Shown here piece by piece: positions 11,191-24,068 of a DNA stretch of 64,000 nucleotides. A program made the position numbers and the translations under genes. The notes beneath the pieces were generated by a model that saw only the letters and a list, made by a program, of their open reading frames with translations, did no database searches and had not been told where the DNA came from. Each line of letters opens with the position of its first letter. The stretch's first letter is position 1. The stretch is from positions 31,633,383-31,697,382 of the forward strand of contig NC_069124.1 of the NCBI RefSeq assembly GCF_026914265.1. The letters run 5' to 3'. This stretch comes from Mya arenaria. Taxonomy: Eukaryota > Mollusca > Bivalvia > Myida > Myidae.

Positions 11191-14100
11191 TGACATACGA
11201 GTTAAAACTCGTGCTTGCTCATCTAGTGTTTCATGTTGTTCTTTTTGATAAACATATACATGTTCAAAAATGACAGGTCTGAAACTTATTAAGTATTTTT
11301 TTTATTTCTTTCATTTTAGTGATCTGATGCGTAGTTTAATATGACCATTTACAGCACAAAACAGAACTTTGATTTTAGAATAGATGTTTCGAAAACGCTA
11401 CGAATTACAAATCCTCGGAACTGACAATACTAAAAAAGAAGTAATAACATTGCCGTACATATTGAACAAACAAGAATGTTGATGAAATTTACTCTGAATC
11501 AACATAATTATGACAAAATATTATGCAGAAAAAATATGCGTACTTAATGATTTGAAGTGGACTTGTTGATAAATCCATCATCAAAACTTAACAAACTTTA
11601 ATTTATATTTGAATCAACGTGATTAAATATTATCCTCGTCTTTTAAAAGCTTGCAATTTTGTTAATGACATTAGAAACTTTGCCAAACATGACCGACGTG
11701 TATAATATTGTTATAAATGAGATATTCCAAGGCCACGATACAATGGACATATAAGTAGCAAAGGGTTCTCATTTTCAACACAGTTCATATTGGATTTAGT
11801 ACATATTCTATTTACCCTTTCAGTATTTCTATATTTACCTTCTTCTGTGAATAAAGAACGCTAGCTATTGTACATTGTCCTTGACAATATGATACAAAAC
11901 AGTTACGTTACGTTATAAAACAGTTACGTAACACAATGCCAAATTGTGCCACAATGATAGAAATTGTATTCTTGCGCTAACGTTCTTGTGTTTAATGTGA
12001 ATAACTCGGGTTGTGGTCCATACTATAATTTCACCAAACTAGAGAAGGGGTATTCTTCTGAACGGTCATATTGAAGTTGAAAGTTTCTTATGAATATCAG
12101 ATGCGGAACCAGGATTTGACGTAAGAGGGGCGCAAAGTAGGGGCGTTACCTTTTGACTTGCACCCTTCCCTCAGACCCGAATTTTAGTCTGAAATGGTGT
12201 ATTTTTGGCCGATTGTTTTACAGTTGTCTCCGATAATGAAATAACGTAAACTTTGACGATTTAAGGAGGTGGAGAGGCGCACGCCAGGTACCCCATTGGA
12301 CCACCTTGTGTGTATAGTCGGTCCATTGTCGGCATCATTCGAACACCAATCAAACGTTTAGCCTGTATCATTTAACTTAAAACTTAACTTAAAAATGTGT
12401 GAATTTGAAACGCAGTTTAACATATTAGTTTTCCAAAGTAAGAAACTACTTTCTTTGTAAATTGAATTTGTGGCATGGCAATATGTTTCACAAATTGAAT
12501 TATTTCTCCAAGGAACGAAAGTAATTAACGATTGAGAGGAATCGTAAGCTCTGGGTATGACTTTCAAATCCTACTCGACAAGCACAAACGCTTTTAATTA
12601 ATCTGGGCATGTTATTGAGCGTGCGTATATGTAGGCATACAAATAAAAACCTAATTCCAACCTTGACTGAAATTTATCGGTTGTAATCTAGATCCAATTA
12701 TTAATTATTGTGTGCAAACATTGAGTCCAGTTTGAGGAATCACGTGACTTTAAATGTGTTCTCACATGGGTCACCACGGGTCACAACCGATGTAAACAAG
12801 CAAGATATTAACGTTAATTTCTTAAAATCTTTGACAGGAAATTAATGAAATTATGTCTTAGCCTATAAAGAACTTTACTATTTTCTGCTTTTACACGTGT
12901 GAAATATTTTCTATTTTCTTTTGTTTTAATCACGTCAAAAACTTAATAATTTATTCAGAAAGTCTACGTATTTTTAATGGCCCCCGTATAGAACGGTTTT
13001 GGCGAAATGATTCGGAAAACGGTATGATAAAAGTCGAAAACGGCCCAAAATTACATCCAATATGCATTCCTATGTGGTTCAAAATTAAAAATGTCATACA
13101 TATGACTTCGTCGTATAACAACATAAATTAAATAAAGACATTTTAAGGGAAAAAACACGAGCAAGAAGAAATACCGCGAAACCTGCAAATGACATCGATG
13201 ACTCCATTATGTCGCAACTTCGCAGAATAAAACATTTGTCTAAAATATTTTTAGGCTATAACAAGTACATAATTTCCCAGATTTTCCATATATATATATA
13301 CGGCCGTGGCAGCATATGTCAGAGCTGGTGAAAATAATGCTTTGATATACGCTCGTATTTATATAAGTAAAAAGAAAGTATCGTTAGCTGATTTTCATCC
13401 CATTTTATCACAGCAGTTCAGCGGATCCAAAGACTTGATATAAAACAAAACATTTATATTTAAGTGTCTTCCATACCGTATACTTCCAAAAATAAATAGA
13501 TGTTCCTGTAAAGCATTTAGTCGGAATAGTATGGCCAAAATATTTTAATTATTATTGTCATAAATGAGTTATTGAAGGAAAAACCGCATAATTTGTATTC
13601 AGAACGATCAACGGTTGTCTTTAAGTCTATTCCAATTATCCAATGATTTGAAGTACAATTGTTTGTTTTTTTTTTCATTTAGTTCTAAATGAAAACTTTG
13701 GACAGACTCAAATACCATTGAGTTGTGTTCTTTTGTGTAGGAGAGAAAGAAAAACAACCTAACAAGTTTATAACAACCTATATTGAATAGAAAAGCACGT
13801 TGATAAACGTATATGTATTTGTTAACATGACTACATTTTGACGTAATAAATCTAAGGGGTGTACATGGTAGAAACAAAATGGAAGAACCTTATAGATTCT
13901 GAAACAAATTATTGCATGGACCCGATAGTTCAACGTTATTTCAAATCAGAAGTGTACCATAATAAAATGTTTCCATCATTAGCCCAGGCAAAATACTTTG
14001 GAATACTATGGAATAATTGCAATTATTTTGAGCAAGTCGTGAAATGTGACTTTTGGTGCTTACTCGGCGACATACAAAACAATTATCCTCTATAATGTAA

Positions 14101-14200
14101 CTGCCGAGATCTTTTATTCAAAAATAGTCGACCGTAGGATTGACACACCCGGACCTTGGATCTGCAAACGTTATTTTGGCCTATCATATTGTGTGACATA
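11191..14200. other. AT-rich intergenic stretch, no gene supported
   Basis: No protein domain or RNA gene is recognised. The stretch from 12,105 to 12,310 (GGGGCGCAAAGTAGGGGCG onward) resembles a repeat fragment also seen near 47,500-47,640. A short TA run lies near 13,290. Open frames at 12,358-12,567, 13,608-13,877 and 13,859-14,095 are short, have no known motif and show no clear splice context, so they are not called. Confidence 0.5.
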
Positions 14201-14308
14201 TTAAAGCTGTACTCTCACAGATTGAACGTTTTGACAACTTTTATATTTTTTGTCTCGGAACGAGCCAATTTTTTGCGAAAATCCATAGAAACCAGTGATA
14301 TAGATATA
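14201..14308. mobile_element. MITE of the TTAAAGCTGCAC family, left part of a split copy
   Basis: The sequence starts TTAAAGCTGTACTCTCACAG and follows the family consensus through GAACGTTTTGACAACTTT and CCATAGAAACCAGTGATATA, then stops matching near 14,308. The rest of the same copy resumes at 16,351 (AGATCGCATATTTTTATATT) and ends at 16,597. A LINE fragment fills the gap. Confidence 0.8.
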
Positions 14309-16350
14309 CTTTTATTTCCTCCAATAATGAAGAGCAGAACGTATTTACAACACATATTTCAATGATAAATAAAGCATTTACGCAACAACAAAAACAATTA
14401 GAGTGTGCATGTCATAGAAATAACGTACATGCAACTGAATTCATATTTTATCAACAAGCTCATGTATATACTGCAGTGAAACAGAACAATAGCTGCAATA
14501 ATTAATGCTCAGTAGACATTAAATACACAAGGTCAATTTTTTATTTTTTTTTATTTAAGCTATAACACACTCGCCACGTTTCTATTTAATGCTTGTTTCA
14601 GGAAATATGCCACCCTGACATTATTTAATTTTTCACCATCGTTCTCGGTCGCTAGTTTAAATATGCGAACACACTGTTCCTCAATTGGATACCTTATTAG
14701 TTCAGTAAAGGCATCAATGGTACACGAATCCAGCACAGACTCACACAGTTTCACTTGGTTTGCCTCATTCTCATGACATATGAACATTAAATGCACATTA
14801 AGGTTTTCGACATAAAGTGAACATTTTTTTGCAAATCTGTCGGTATTGTCTTGAGAGTACAGAAGCAAAATATCTTAAAAGTTGTGCACATACATTTATT
14901 AATTTTGGAGTGTTCCTGCATATAATCCATAAATTTGAGCAGTCGTCAATTCGCAGAATATCTCTTGTCACATCACCATGTTTGTCTCTAATATGATCCA
15001 TTATTTTAGTCTTCTCCATTTTTATCACATTTGTATTCAGAATTATTTTCCAACTTAATTTTGATGGGAAAATTCCAGACGCCAAGTATTCAATAAGAAT
15101 ATGTTCCAGTGAATATTTCCTTAACAACCGAAATATATCTGGAATAAATCCCACTATCTGTCCGTCAAAAAACTGAAACTTCGTAAGTCTATACACAAAT
15201 ATCTGTTTTGCGTGATACATACATGGCAGTCTACATAGTTGTCCAAAATACTGCAACTTCCGGTAATCAACAATTGTCTCTACCAAAGTAATATTAAGGG
15301 CACTAAGAGCAATCTCTGTATTTGTGTTGCGATGGAATCCCTGTATGTGTTTTATGCAAAATCGATGAGCACGCTCCAAGCCAAGCATATCACTTTCACA
15401 GTATTGTGTCCACGTTTCGCATCCATACAACGCCTTCGGTATGACCACAGATTCGTATATTGTCCTAAGTGTAACTGGTGATATTGATCTGGGATGGATA
15501 CCGCTATTGATTGTCTTCAGATATACACCTCTCAACGTTATACACGCATTTTTCATCGATTCTTTTGAACTTAAACAATTATTAGTCAGTATTCCCAGAT
15601 GCGTATAAGACTTTGATTTATCTATACTTTCAGCTCCTAGCGTAAATTTTCGATCACATATAACCTTTGGAATTCGATCATTAAATACGACAATAGCACA
15701 TTTATTTGCGTTGTAGAAATATCTCCATTTCCTTGAATAATTCGAACAAATTTGAAGCATATTGTCCATGCCAGATTTTGATAAGGACATTAAAACCATG
15801 TCATCTGCGACAGTTGGTGAACATATATTAAAGTCATACATACAAAGTCCAAAACCACTCGCTTCTAGTTCACGAATAAGTCCATCGATATAAAGTAGAT
15901 ACATGGTCGGGGAACTTTTCCCTCCTTGTCGGGTACGTTGTAGCACAGGGAATTCATCTGACACTAAACCTTTGTATTTGACACAGCTAGTGGCAGATTT
16001 GTACATTTCTCTAAACGCTATCAACGTTGTATTGTCTATATTGCACTTTAAAAGCTTATATAGTAGCCCATGGTGCCATACATGGTCAAAGGCCTGCTTG
16101 CCGTCCAAATAACAGATGTACACATTAGACTGGTTCTCCTTGGCATAATATAAACACTCACGCAAAACAAATGAAGTCATCATACAACCAAGGTTTTTCT
16201 GAAAACCACCCTGTTGCCGACTAAGCGAGTCTAGTATTTGGTCACTACAACGATCAAGTAATACAACTTCATACAATTTCAAGATAACTGAGGACAGTGT
16301 TATCGCCCTATAATTATTTGGGTTGTTCTTACTCTTTTTACCTCCAAAAA
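14309..16350 (-). mobile_element. 5'-truncated non-LTR retrotransposon (LINE)
   Basis: This is a LINE fragment on the minus strand that interrupts a MITE. It retains most of the reverse transcriptase and the region after it, and about 250 bases of 3' sequence (14,309-14,559). Its 5' end is cut inside the reverse transcriptase at about 16,350, as expected from incomplete target-primed reverse transcription. No clear target-site duplication was identified. Confidence 0.85.
14560..16350 (-). pseudogene. LINE reverse transcriptase, truncated and frameshifted
   Basis: The frame opens at the junction near 16,345 with GGKKSKNNPNNYRAITLSS, the usual entry into a LINE reverse transcriptase. The conserved blocks follow: CYLDGKQAFDHVWHHGLL (motif A with its Asp), TRQGGKSSPTMYLLYIDGL (motif B), TVADDMVLMS (motif C, ADD in place of the more common YADD) and NANKCAIVVFND (motif D). 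After the polymerase the protein runs through YGCETWTQYCESD, a region seen in many invertebrate LINEs. Near 14,830-14,850 the frame shifts: the first frame stops at 14,798 and a second continues to 14,560. The start of ORF2 and the endonuclease are missing. The clade was not assigned. Confidence 0.85.
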
Positions 16351-16597
16351 ATTAGATCGCATATTTTTATATTTAAGTTCAAAAATTCATGTGTTATGCA
16401 TTTTTCTTAAACCGTTTGTAACGGTTTAACTCATAAAACATTATTTTTTGAACGGAAATATGCGAGTATGCGCTCTGATCTTTTGTCAGCAATCTTTTAT
16501 CATTGGTTTGCAGATATTTACGCAAAAATTTGCTCTTTCTAAGACAAAAAATAAAAAAAGTTGTTAAAAAGGTAAAACTGTGAGAGTGCAGCTTTAA
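16351..16597. mobile_element. MITE of the TTAAAGCTGCAC family, right part of a split copy
   Basis: This is the right half of the copy that begins at 14,201. It runs from AGATCGCATATTTTTATATT through TTTCTTAAACCGTTTGTAAC and ends with the inverted terminus TGTGAGAGTGCAGCTTTAA. Confidence 0.8.
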
Positions 16598-18049
16598 GAT
16601 TTGATTGTATTTTAACGATGCGATCCTTGGTCAAACTTTCACGGCGCACACAGCGCATCGTTTAACTAAATTCCGTCAAATTGAAATTCTGGAAAAAGGA
16701 TTGCATCATTTAAATACATTGTGACCTCCGGGTGATCACCATTGAAGTCACGTGAGTTCTTCCTCTGTTATAGCTTCCCTGACAATCGAGCTATCAAAAA
16801 AATTAATACACTCAACGTCTGACAATCGTCAGTTAATTATTCTTAATGCTAAATGTATGAGAAACAAAAATCGGTGAAATGATAATCATCAAAGGAGTTC
16901 AGTTATCAATAATCCCCTCATGAAATTTATTTCATTCCCTTGAAATTTCAAATGCGTAAACATATCAGTTCATTCAATTAGCTGATATCTTAGGACATGT
17001 TAAGACAATGACACTTTTAATGGAATGATTCATCAACATCCAGCCATATCATTTCTGGTTCTATCAGCCCGATTGTCAAAGATGTACACTATTTTCCGAA
17101 ATGCAAATTTCCCCGGAGCTTAAGCCTTTCATGCAACTGTTCCTTGATGGCCTTCGGTGAGATTATATTAAATAAGCAGTAAATTTAATAACACGATGGC
17201 TGATTATGTAATGTAACGTATCAAAATGGTTAGATTAAGATACGTTTATCTTGGTACAGAAAGTATTGCCTTTGGATCTGGTTCTTTATGATTCTCTGGT
17301 GGCTTATGAAACCAGGCGTCACAAAACAATCATTCTTAAATGTGCATGGTAATCGCAAAGGAATGCATGCATTGCGTCATTCATTATAAAGAGACGACTA
17401 TTGTAAAATGTTGATACATTGTAACATGCAGAATTCACTATGAATTACAAAATTTTATTATTGTCTTAATGAGTATTCCTGAGATTTCTAACCGTCAATA
17501 TGAAAACTTACTGTTTCCAAGTTAATGGTTATTTCCAACGGACATTGTGATTTTATGTCTATTTATGTGGGGAGATGTTTCTTTTTTATGGCTTAAAAAT
17601 AGGTATAAATATGTATAGTTCCATAGTGGGCATTCCCTCAAATATATATTTACTTTTTAATGCATTCCAAGTTGGTCAAAGCGTGCTCGTTTTCTGGCTT
17701 TCTGACCCCTTTCGCAATGTTTTGTTATAAAAAGTTAGAAAATTTAAGTCGTCCTCAAAATGTCAGTAGTGAATGAAAAAAAACGGACAACGAAAACTTG
17801 AAATGAGTGCAAATATGTGTAGACCTACATCAGTTGATACTTAAAATGTTATTTAAATCAAATTTCAAATGATTTACCAGAAAAGATCCCCCTTGGGGCC
17901 AAAATGTCTATATTTTACATGTTCTTCATAAAAAGGTCAGGGGCGGGTTTCATCCAGCAATACCACCAAGACCTTTTTCAAACAGATGCCAACGCAAGTA
18001 CCCGTTTGGATATTCGTACATTTGGTCATATGCTGTATCAATGCATATA
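16598..18049. other. Intergenic stretch, no gene seen
   Basis: AT-rich sequence with no recognisable coding exon. At 17,050-17,071 a 22-base string is the exact reverse complement of 10,675-10,696. Otherwise nothing is supported. Confidence 0.5.
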
Positions 18050-18439
18050 CCTTATTACAGTTAACGCCAAACACAAGATAAACATTCCAAATTATACCCA
18101 AAACGATTGTTTCCTCATCCCTGACTGATACTGTGAGATATAAGCACGATAACGCTACCATCTGATAGATATATTTACTGTCAACCAAATTTTCAATCAA
18201 TAACCTGGGTTTGATTAACTTCGTTTCAGTGTTATTTAATTTCACTCTATGTATAGTTCTACACAAATGCTCAGCCAACAGTTTGGCGGAGTTAACAAGA
18301 TTGTCAAACAACAATGCATGCGTTTTTGAAAAAGCGCTTGTCCCCTTAGTGTGTGGTCGTATGTGGAAATTATCAATATTGGACATAAAATTAGTACTTT
18401 TGCACTGGAGACGAACAAACATAGGGGTCATCTACTGGT

Positions 18440-19160
18440 CATGACCAACCTGCCTACCAGTTATGAAGTTCCTGGGTTCAGGTATAAAGTTACTGGGTCA
18501 AAGCGTTTTTTAGTTATTGAGCGGAAAAAAGTGTGACGTACGGACTGGTGACCAGAAGTTCACTGTGTCCTTGAACTACTAATCTCAATATCAAAAGGGG
18601 CCAGCTACTAATCAAGACCATCTTAAATAAACCAATTGTAAAGTTCTGGGACCAATCTTTCTTTACTTATTCAGTGGAACCTTTTTTTCCATAAGACCAG
18701 CTTGACTTTTGACCTACAAGCATGAACATTAAGGGGTCATCTACACGTCATTACCACTGGTATACCAAATATGAAGCGTTCTTTATTGGAAACCGTTTTT
18801 TACCTCACAGTCACTGTGACCTTAACTCTGACCTTGATCGTTGACCTTCTGATCCCAAAATCAATTTGGATCACCAACTATTCAATACCAACTGACATAC
18901 TAAGTATGACAACCGTTTTTCACCTAAAGGTCATTTTTACCTGGAATTATTGTCAAGGAACAATCAACAAGTCATGACCAACTGGCATACAAATTATGAA
19001 GTTCCTGGGTGGAAGCGGTTTTTGTTTCAGCTTAAGGTCAGCGCCAACATTCTCCACCTTCACAACTAACTTTATATTTGACCTACTGATTTCTAAATCA
19101 ATATGGGTCACGTACTGGTGTAACTAACTGTCCAACTAGCATACTAAGTATTTAGTTCCT
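18440..19160. repeat. Degenerate repeats with ATGAAGTTCCTGGGT units
   Basis: Units of roughly 130-160 bases recur four to five times. Each holds variants of GACCAACTGGCATAC, ATGAAGTTCCTGGGT and TTATTGAGCGGAAA, followed by GACCTTGACC-like strings. This type of degenerate repeat is, from memory, widespread in bivalve intergenic DNA. It has no conserved open frame. Confidence 0.6.
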
Positions 19161-19712
19161 GTGCCTAAATAATCTTCAGCTATTGACCGGAAACAAACTG
19201 TTTTTACACCTCATGAGACATAATTACTGTTGAAGGAATATCAAGAAATGATAGTGGAGTTGATCCCAATGCAATACATTCATTCCCGTCTTGCAATCAA
19301 ACACAGAACAACATTAAAATATTCATCGAGAGCAAATTAATGTTAGCCTTTGTGGAATTCTTTTTCCTCACATCGAGTTTTTTTAACTGCATTGGTATCT
19401 GGATAATGTTTTTTCAAGAAGGAATGTGAGCACCATATGCCAAAAGCAGAAAATGACTTCTTTTTAATTCGCTAAAACCGTTTAATAGCTCTATAATCTG
19501 GATGTTTATTTCATTATTACGTCGAAAAGTCAACAATTCTTTATGAAGAACACTGTTTCTCTTTAAAATAATTTCTTCATTACGCAGTTGTCTAATTGAT
19601 TGCTTTGACATTAAAAACTGGTATGTTGAACAGTAATGTTCACACAAAGAAATATGTCACACGCTATATTAGTACGAATATGTCACAAGTCGGTGTTGAT
19701 AAATTCTCGTAC

Positions 19713-19742
19713 CCCCCCCCCCCCCCCCACCACCACCACCAA
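19713..19742. repeat. Poly-C and CCA simple repeat
   Basis: A run of C of about 16 bases is followed by several CCA/ACC repeats. This is simple-sequence DNA inside copy B of the duplication, absent from copy A at the matching position. Confidence 0.9.
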
Positions 19743-19859
19743 CTTCACCACCTCTTAATACCAACAAATTTTTCACATTTCGTTTATCGCTCGTGTATCA
19801 ATATAAGCTACCAGCCGCCGTAGTTTTGAGTGAATATCAGTTTGCAAGTGTATCCTAAA

Positions 19860-20055
19860 TTAAAAGGTACATCTATATCTAATTAAGAGGTACACCTCTA
19901 CTGTTTGAAGTACAATTCTAAAAACAGAGGTGCACCTTCAAAATAGAGGTGTACATTGAACATGTTTTTCATACATCAAATAAATAGATGCACCTGAATA
20001 TTAGGAGAGGCACCTTTAAGTATAGAGGTGCACCTCTACTTTGGGAGATAGGGTT
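19860..20055. repeat. AGGTGCACCT palindrome cluster, copy B
   Basis: At least five variants of GAGGTGCACCTCTA or its halves occur here, for example GAGGTACACCTCTACT, GAGGTGCACCTTCA and GAGGTGCACCTCTACT. Compared with copy A there are more complete palindromes. Confidence 0.6.
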
Positions 20056-22235
20056 AGTGGGTACACTTCTCTTTATAACTGCTCTTTAACAATATCATAC
20101 AATGCATTTTTCAAATAATAAAAGACATGCATCTTGAGTGTAAATTAATTGACAAGACTAATTAATAGGTACACGTTTATGGTCCCTTTTTAAGAGCGAA
20201 TAATACGCAGCGGTATGTATCATACACATATATAATATATAAATACTAAAATGTAGGTAATTCATCGTATTTTATATGGCTTTCAACACACTCTAATGCA
20301 AACTTTATCAAAATGTTAATCTTTTGCTTATGCTATGATTATAGTCGCAATTTATATTCAAGACTCACGAGAAGTCACGGTTAAATGAATTTAACTCCAC
20401 GAATTTATAATTTCAACATCAAGATTTCATAATTTCGGGAAATTTCGAGTATTGAACATGAAATGTCACCACTGGTCTTTCTTAATATTGCATCCATGCA
20501 ATACAAAGTCCCCTACCGGCTAATATAATCATCTGCAACTGAGTTCAAATGTCAATGTCTGGCACCAAGATCTTATATTTTAACCTCAGAACATGGGGTT
20601 TGGATGTTGTCGCAATGAGGTTAAAATTTAATCCAATTTTATGGATATTCTATTCGTGGTAGAACATATGGAACGGGGACGAAACATCAATGCTCAAACC
20701 GAGTGAACATTGACGTTGGGTGGACGTTGTGCCAACTAAGGACCCCAACATTAAAACGTTGGATTTTAGTTGGATATGAAGGTGTTTTAGACGTCATATC
20801 TCGTCGAGAAATTCGAGGTACAATCATAATCAAATCTAATTATCTTTTTTATCCACTTCGAGTCTACTGCAATTAAAACCAAATTGAAAAAAAATATGAT
20901 ATTTCAACGTTAAAAAAACAGTTATGTTTGATTTATAATCAAATTTCAATATCTTAAATTATAAAGAAACTTTGGTGTTTTATACTCAAATGATACTTGG
21001 ACAGAAATTAGTGGTAATACATATTAAATGTGATGCATTTAAACATTATCGTGCGAGTGTAAAAACTTTGGTTAAGTTGTCCATATGTTACCTTTTGGCC
21101 AAATTTTAAATCAAATTAATTTTACTGGTTGATAGTTATAGAAAATAACTTTGGTTAACTTTGACCAATCCAGTTATTTAATTGAATGATGTCCTTAAAT
21201 GGAGACCTTGACCTTGAACTACTGCGCCTGGAACATTGATTCTGCATTTCACTTTGATTTGTTGAGTATTTTATCAAAGTTTCAGGATAATCCTTCAAAA
21301 GGTTTTGTGGTTAACTCTTGTGTTAAGTTGTTGTTTTTAAATCTAAATACATCATGAAGTAAATGCCTGGACTGCGATGGACGGACGGAATCGAGCGGTC
21401 GTACAGTCACAGAAATTCAAGAAGGATAGTATATTCATTGAGAACAATCATGATTTGCGTCAAACAGTTATGAAGATGTTAAATGTTAATGCATAATATG
21501 TTAATGACTCCATGTGACCTTGACTTTTGACCATGTTTGACCTGCAACATGAAACTTCTACTACAGTATCAGTGTCGAAAGGTTATCAAAATATTGAGTT
21601 TTTAAGAATATGACATTTTTACCCGCTGTGACCTTGACCTTATGCCCAATGACCCAAAATTGTGCTTGGGTCATTTACACAATATGTTCTAGAACCCTGT
21701 AAAATTTTAGGGCTATATCGGACATAGCAAAGACAATATGATTTTGAAAGTTGATTTCCCTACACCTTTCAGTTGTATGATGCTATATATTCTACATATT
21801 ACTCATCCATATTTCCAAGATCATCTGGAGTAATCTTGGTCGTTTCGGCCCATTCATCATGTCGGCTTGGTCCATTTCGGCCAAATGACAAACTCGGTCT
21901 GGTCCAATTTGATCCAGTGTAAACTCAGCCTGGTCCATTTCGGTCCAGATACAAATTTGGCTTGGTCCATTTCGACATACTTTTAAGTATTGTACAATAC
22001 ACAATAAATATAAAGTTTTAATCAATAAATCTAATACATATTCATCGGCAAAATTATGGTTTTTAAGATATGTAAAAACTTGTTCATTAAATGTTTCGTA
22101 ATTTTGAGGTAATAAATACGCACGTAAAAATAGACAGGCCAGAATTTAATTTAGCCTTGTTTCTTTTTTATTTGAGAGCTCGCATTTGCAGATTCATACG
22201 ACCTTTTAAAGAAAAAAACAGAACACATCTTAGTA

Positions 22236-23041
22236 CAGTAAAACTGCGGTCGTTCGAACAAGTGGTCGTTCGAGAACCGGCGTTCCCTCGAGGTCGGAGC
22301 TTGGCCCCGAACTTTTGTCCTTCTATTTTCATATAAAATATACCTACGCTGCATCGACACCTAATTATGCCGATGAGTCGAGCAATATTCTTGGTCCCAA
22401 GTACACAAATCATGCACAAAACCTTATGGCTCCCTCGAGGTCATAATTTCACACTTTTACCCGAACGCGTGTTCCAAAATAAACAAACAATTGCTGGGTA
22501 TCAAACTTTTCGCAAGTTGTAAAAATTGCAATGACAGTTGAAAAGCAATTGATAAGGTGTGAAAAACGTTTAACACTGTTAACGCATAACTGATATTAGT
22601 TGATATGGGCATTTTAGAATATAATTATGAGAAGTAAATGACGAGAAGTTAATTGTGAGAAATGTAAATGAGTAATAAAAATATGAATAAACACTACCAT
22701 ATCGATCCAACATCGGAATCTCTGAAAAGTATTCATTTTTGTCACTTTGCTTTGCAATATGGCCATTTGGTTAATAAAAATCGATTTATTAATTTATTAA
22801 TATATCTTTTACATTTTATATTTAGTATACATATAGTAAACGACAGCCTTTGAACATATGAGCGATTTCCACAACCCAACACATAATTGGTGTCTTAGTA
22901 AACAGACTACTTCATACTTGAAATACACTGAACTATATTTCATAACAGACTGGAGAATTGAAAATCGGGTCGTTCGAAACATCGGTTCCCTCGAGGTTTA
23001 GGCTCGGTCCCCTGCGACCTCGAGCGATCGCAGTTTTACTG
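22236..23041. mobile_element. MITE with TA duplication and CAGTAAAACTGCG termini
   Basis: The element is about 806 bases long. The left end is CAGTAAAACTGCGGTCGTTC and the right end, reverse complemented, is CAGTAAAACTGCGATCGCTC. Both are flanked by TA (22,234-22,235 and 23,042-23,043), as expected of Tc1/mariner-superfamily insertions. Sub-terminal strings with CCCTCGAGGT occur near both ends. The interior is AT-rich and has no transposase, so it is non-autonomous. Confidence 0.85.
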
Positions 23042-23043
23042 TA

Positions 23044-24068
23044 GAACATGTTAACTTCCAGTTGTTTTGTTACATTTACATATAAATATATCAACATTAC
23101 AGCTAAACAATGGAGTGGCCGACATATATCATTGAAATTTAAAGGACAAATTCTAAAAATAGTAATATTGCAAATCATCGAAGTATCGTTCAAACATATT
23201 ATTTGATAATCGTATGCATATACATGTTCATTAGAGCATATCAAAACTAGTTAGCCAAATATGACCAGGCTGAAATGATAACTAGGCCGAATTAACCCGA
23301 CACCATCTGGACCAGTGGTCTTTTGAGTCATTCAATCAATACGTGACCACTAATGCCGTCTTAACACCTAATTAGTCCAGACTCATTATGATGCTTGCCA
23401 GAGGCGGCAATGGACTGGGACGTCATCTCCACTTACTTGTATGCGCGGAAGATTATCGGCATCATTTACCATTCATTGTGCAGACTGCAGTTTTGAACTG
23501 GCCAATGTTATTATAGACATCAGACTTTATCATTAGCTTAAGGATGTAGATGATTTGCTCTTGCTGACGAAAATATCGTAATATTGTAATAAAATTTGTC
23601 TTTTGCAATTGCATATGCAAATATATTATAAGACTGCAATTCAGAAGTTGTTAAATATGTGATTGAAATATACAATAAAGTGTTATGATTTCATAAAAAT
23701 GTGTGTTTTCTTTCTTTTTTCAATTGATATGGGAAATCTTTCTTGTTGGTTGTAAAATGCAAAGCAAATAATATTATAAAATAAAGCAGACATTTGCTCG
23801 TTCCTTAACGCCGTAGCTTGCGCATATTGTTTTTAACGGAATAAAACAGATATAAGATAAGATAATACATTATCGACCTCGAACATGTCTTTTGTTAAAC
23901 CTACTGTATTTGTTCTGTTTGTAAACCCTGTTTAAACAATATCGTATTTCAAGTTGATCATTTTATTGGCAAAAAAATGATATTGTTTTACACGTTTATG
24001 CATAACAGATTAATGTTAAATTTAGATTTATAAGATTTTAAAATGTAACAATCGTGCGAAGAAATAAT
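23044..24068. other. Upstream region of the membrane-protein gene
   Basis: About 1 kb of AT-rich DNA between a MITE and the first coding exon at 24,069. It must contain the promoter and 5' untranslated region of that gene if the annotated start is right, but no specific motif could be assigned. No other gene is supported. Confidence 0.4.

Larger units (their letters stand above)
18050..22010. repeat. Diverged duplicated segment, copy B
   Basis: This is the second copy of the segment at 8,740-11,190, in the same orientation. It is longer because it holds extra sequence: about 0.85 kb near 18,330-19,210 that consists of degenerate repeats, and about 1.1 kb near 20,400-21,500. Divergence between the copies is considerable, so the duplication is old. 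No gene is recognised inside; open frames at 17,937-18,431 and 19,414-19,647 lack domains. Confidence 0.8.

Noticed and set aside
13608-14095. Two overlapping short frames on opposite strands
   Set aside because: No motif, splice support or composition shift.
22091-22419. Short frames across the left end of the CAGTAAAACTGCG MITE
   Set aside because: They cross the element boundary and have no domain.
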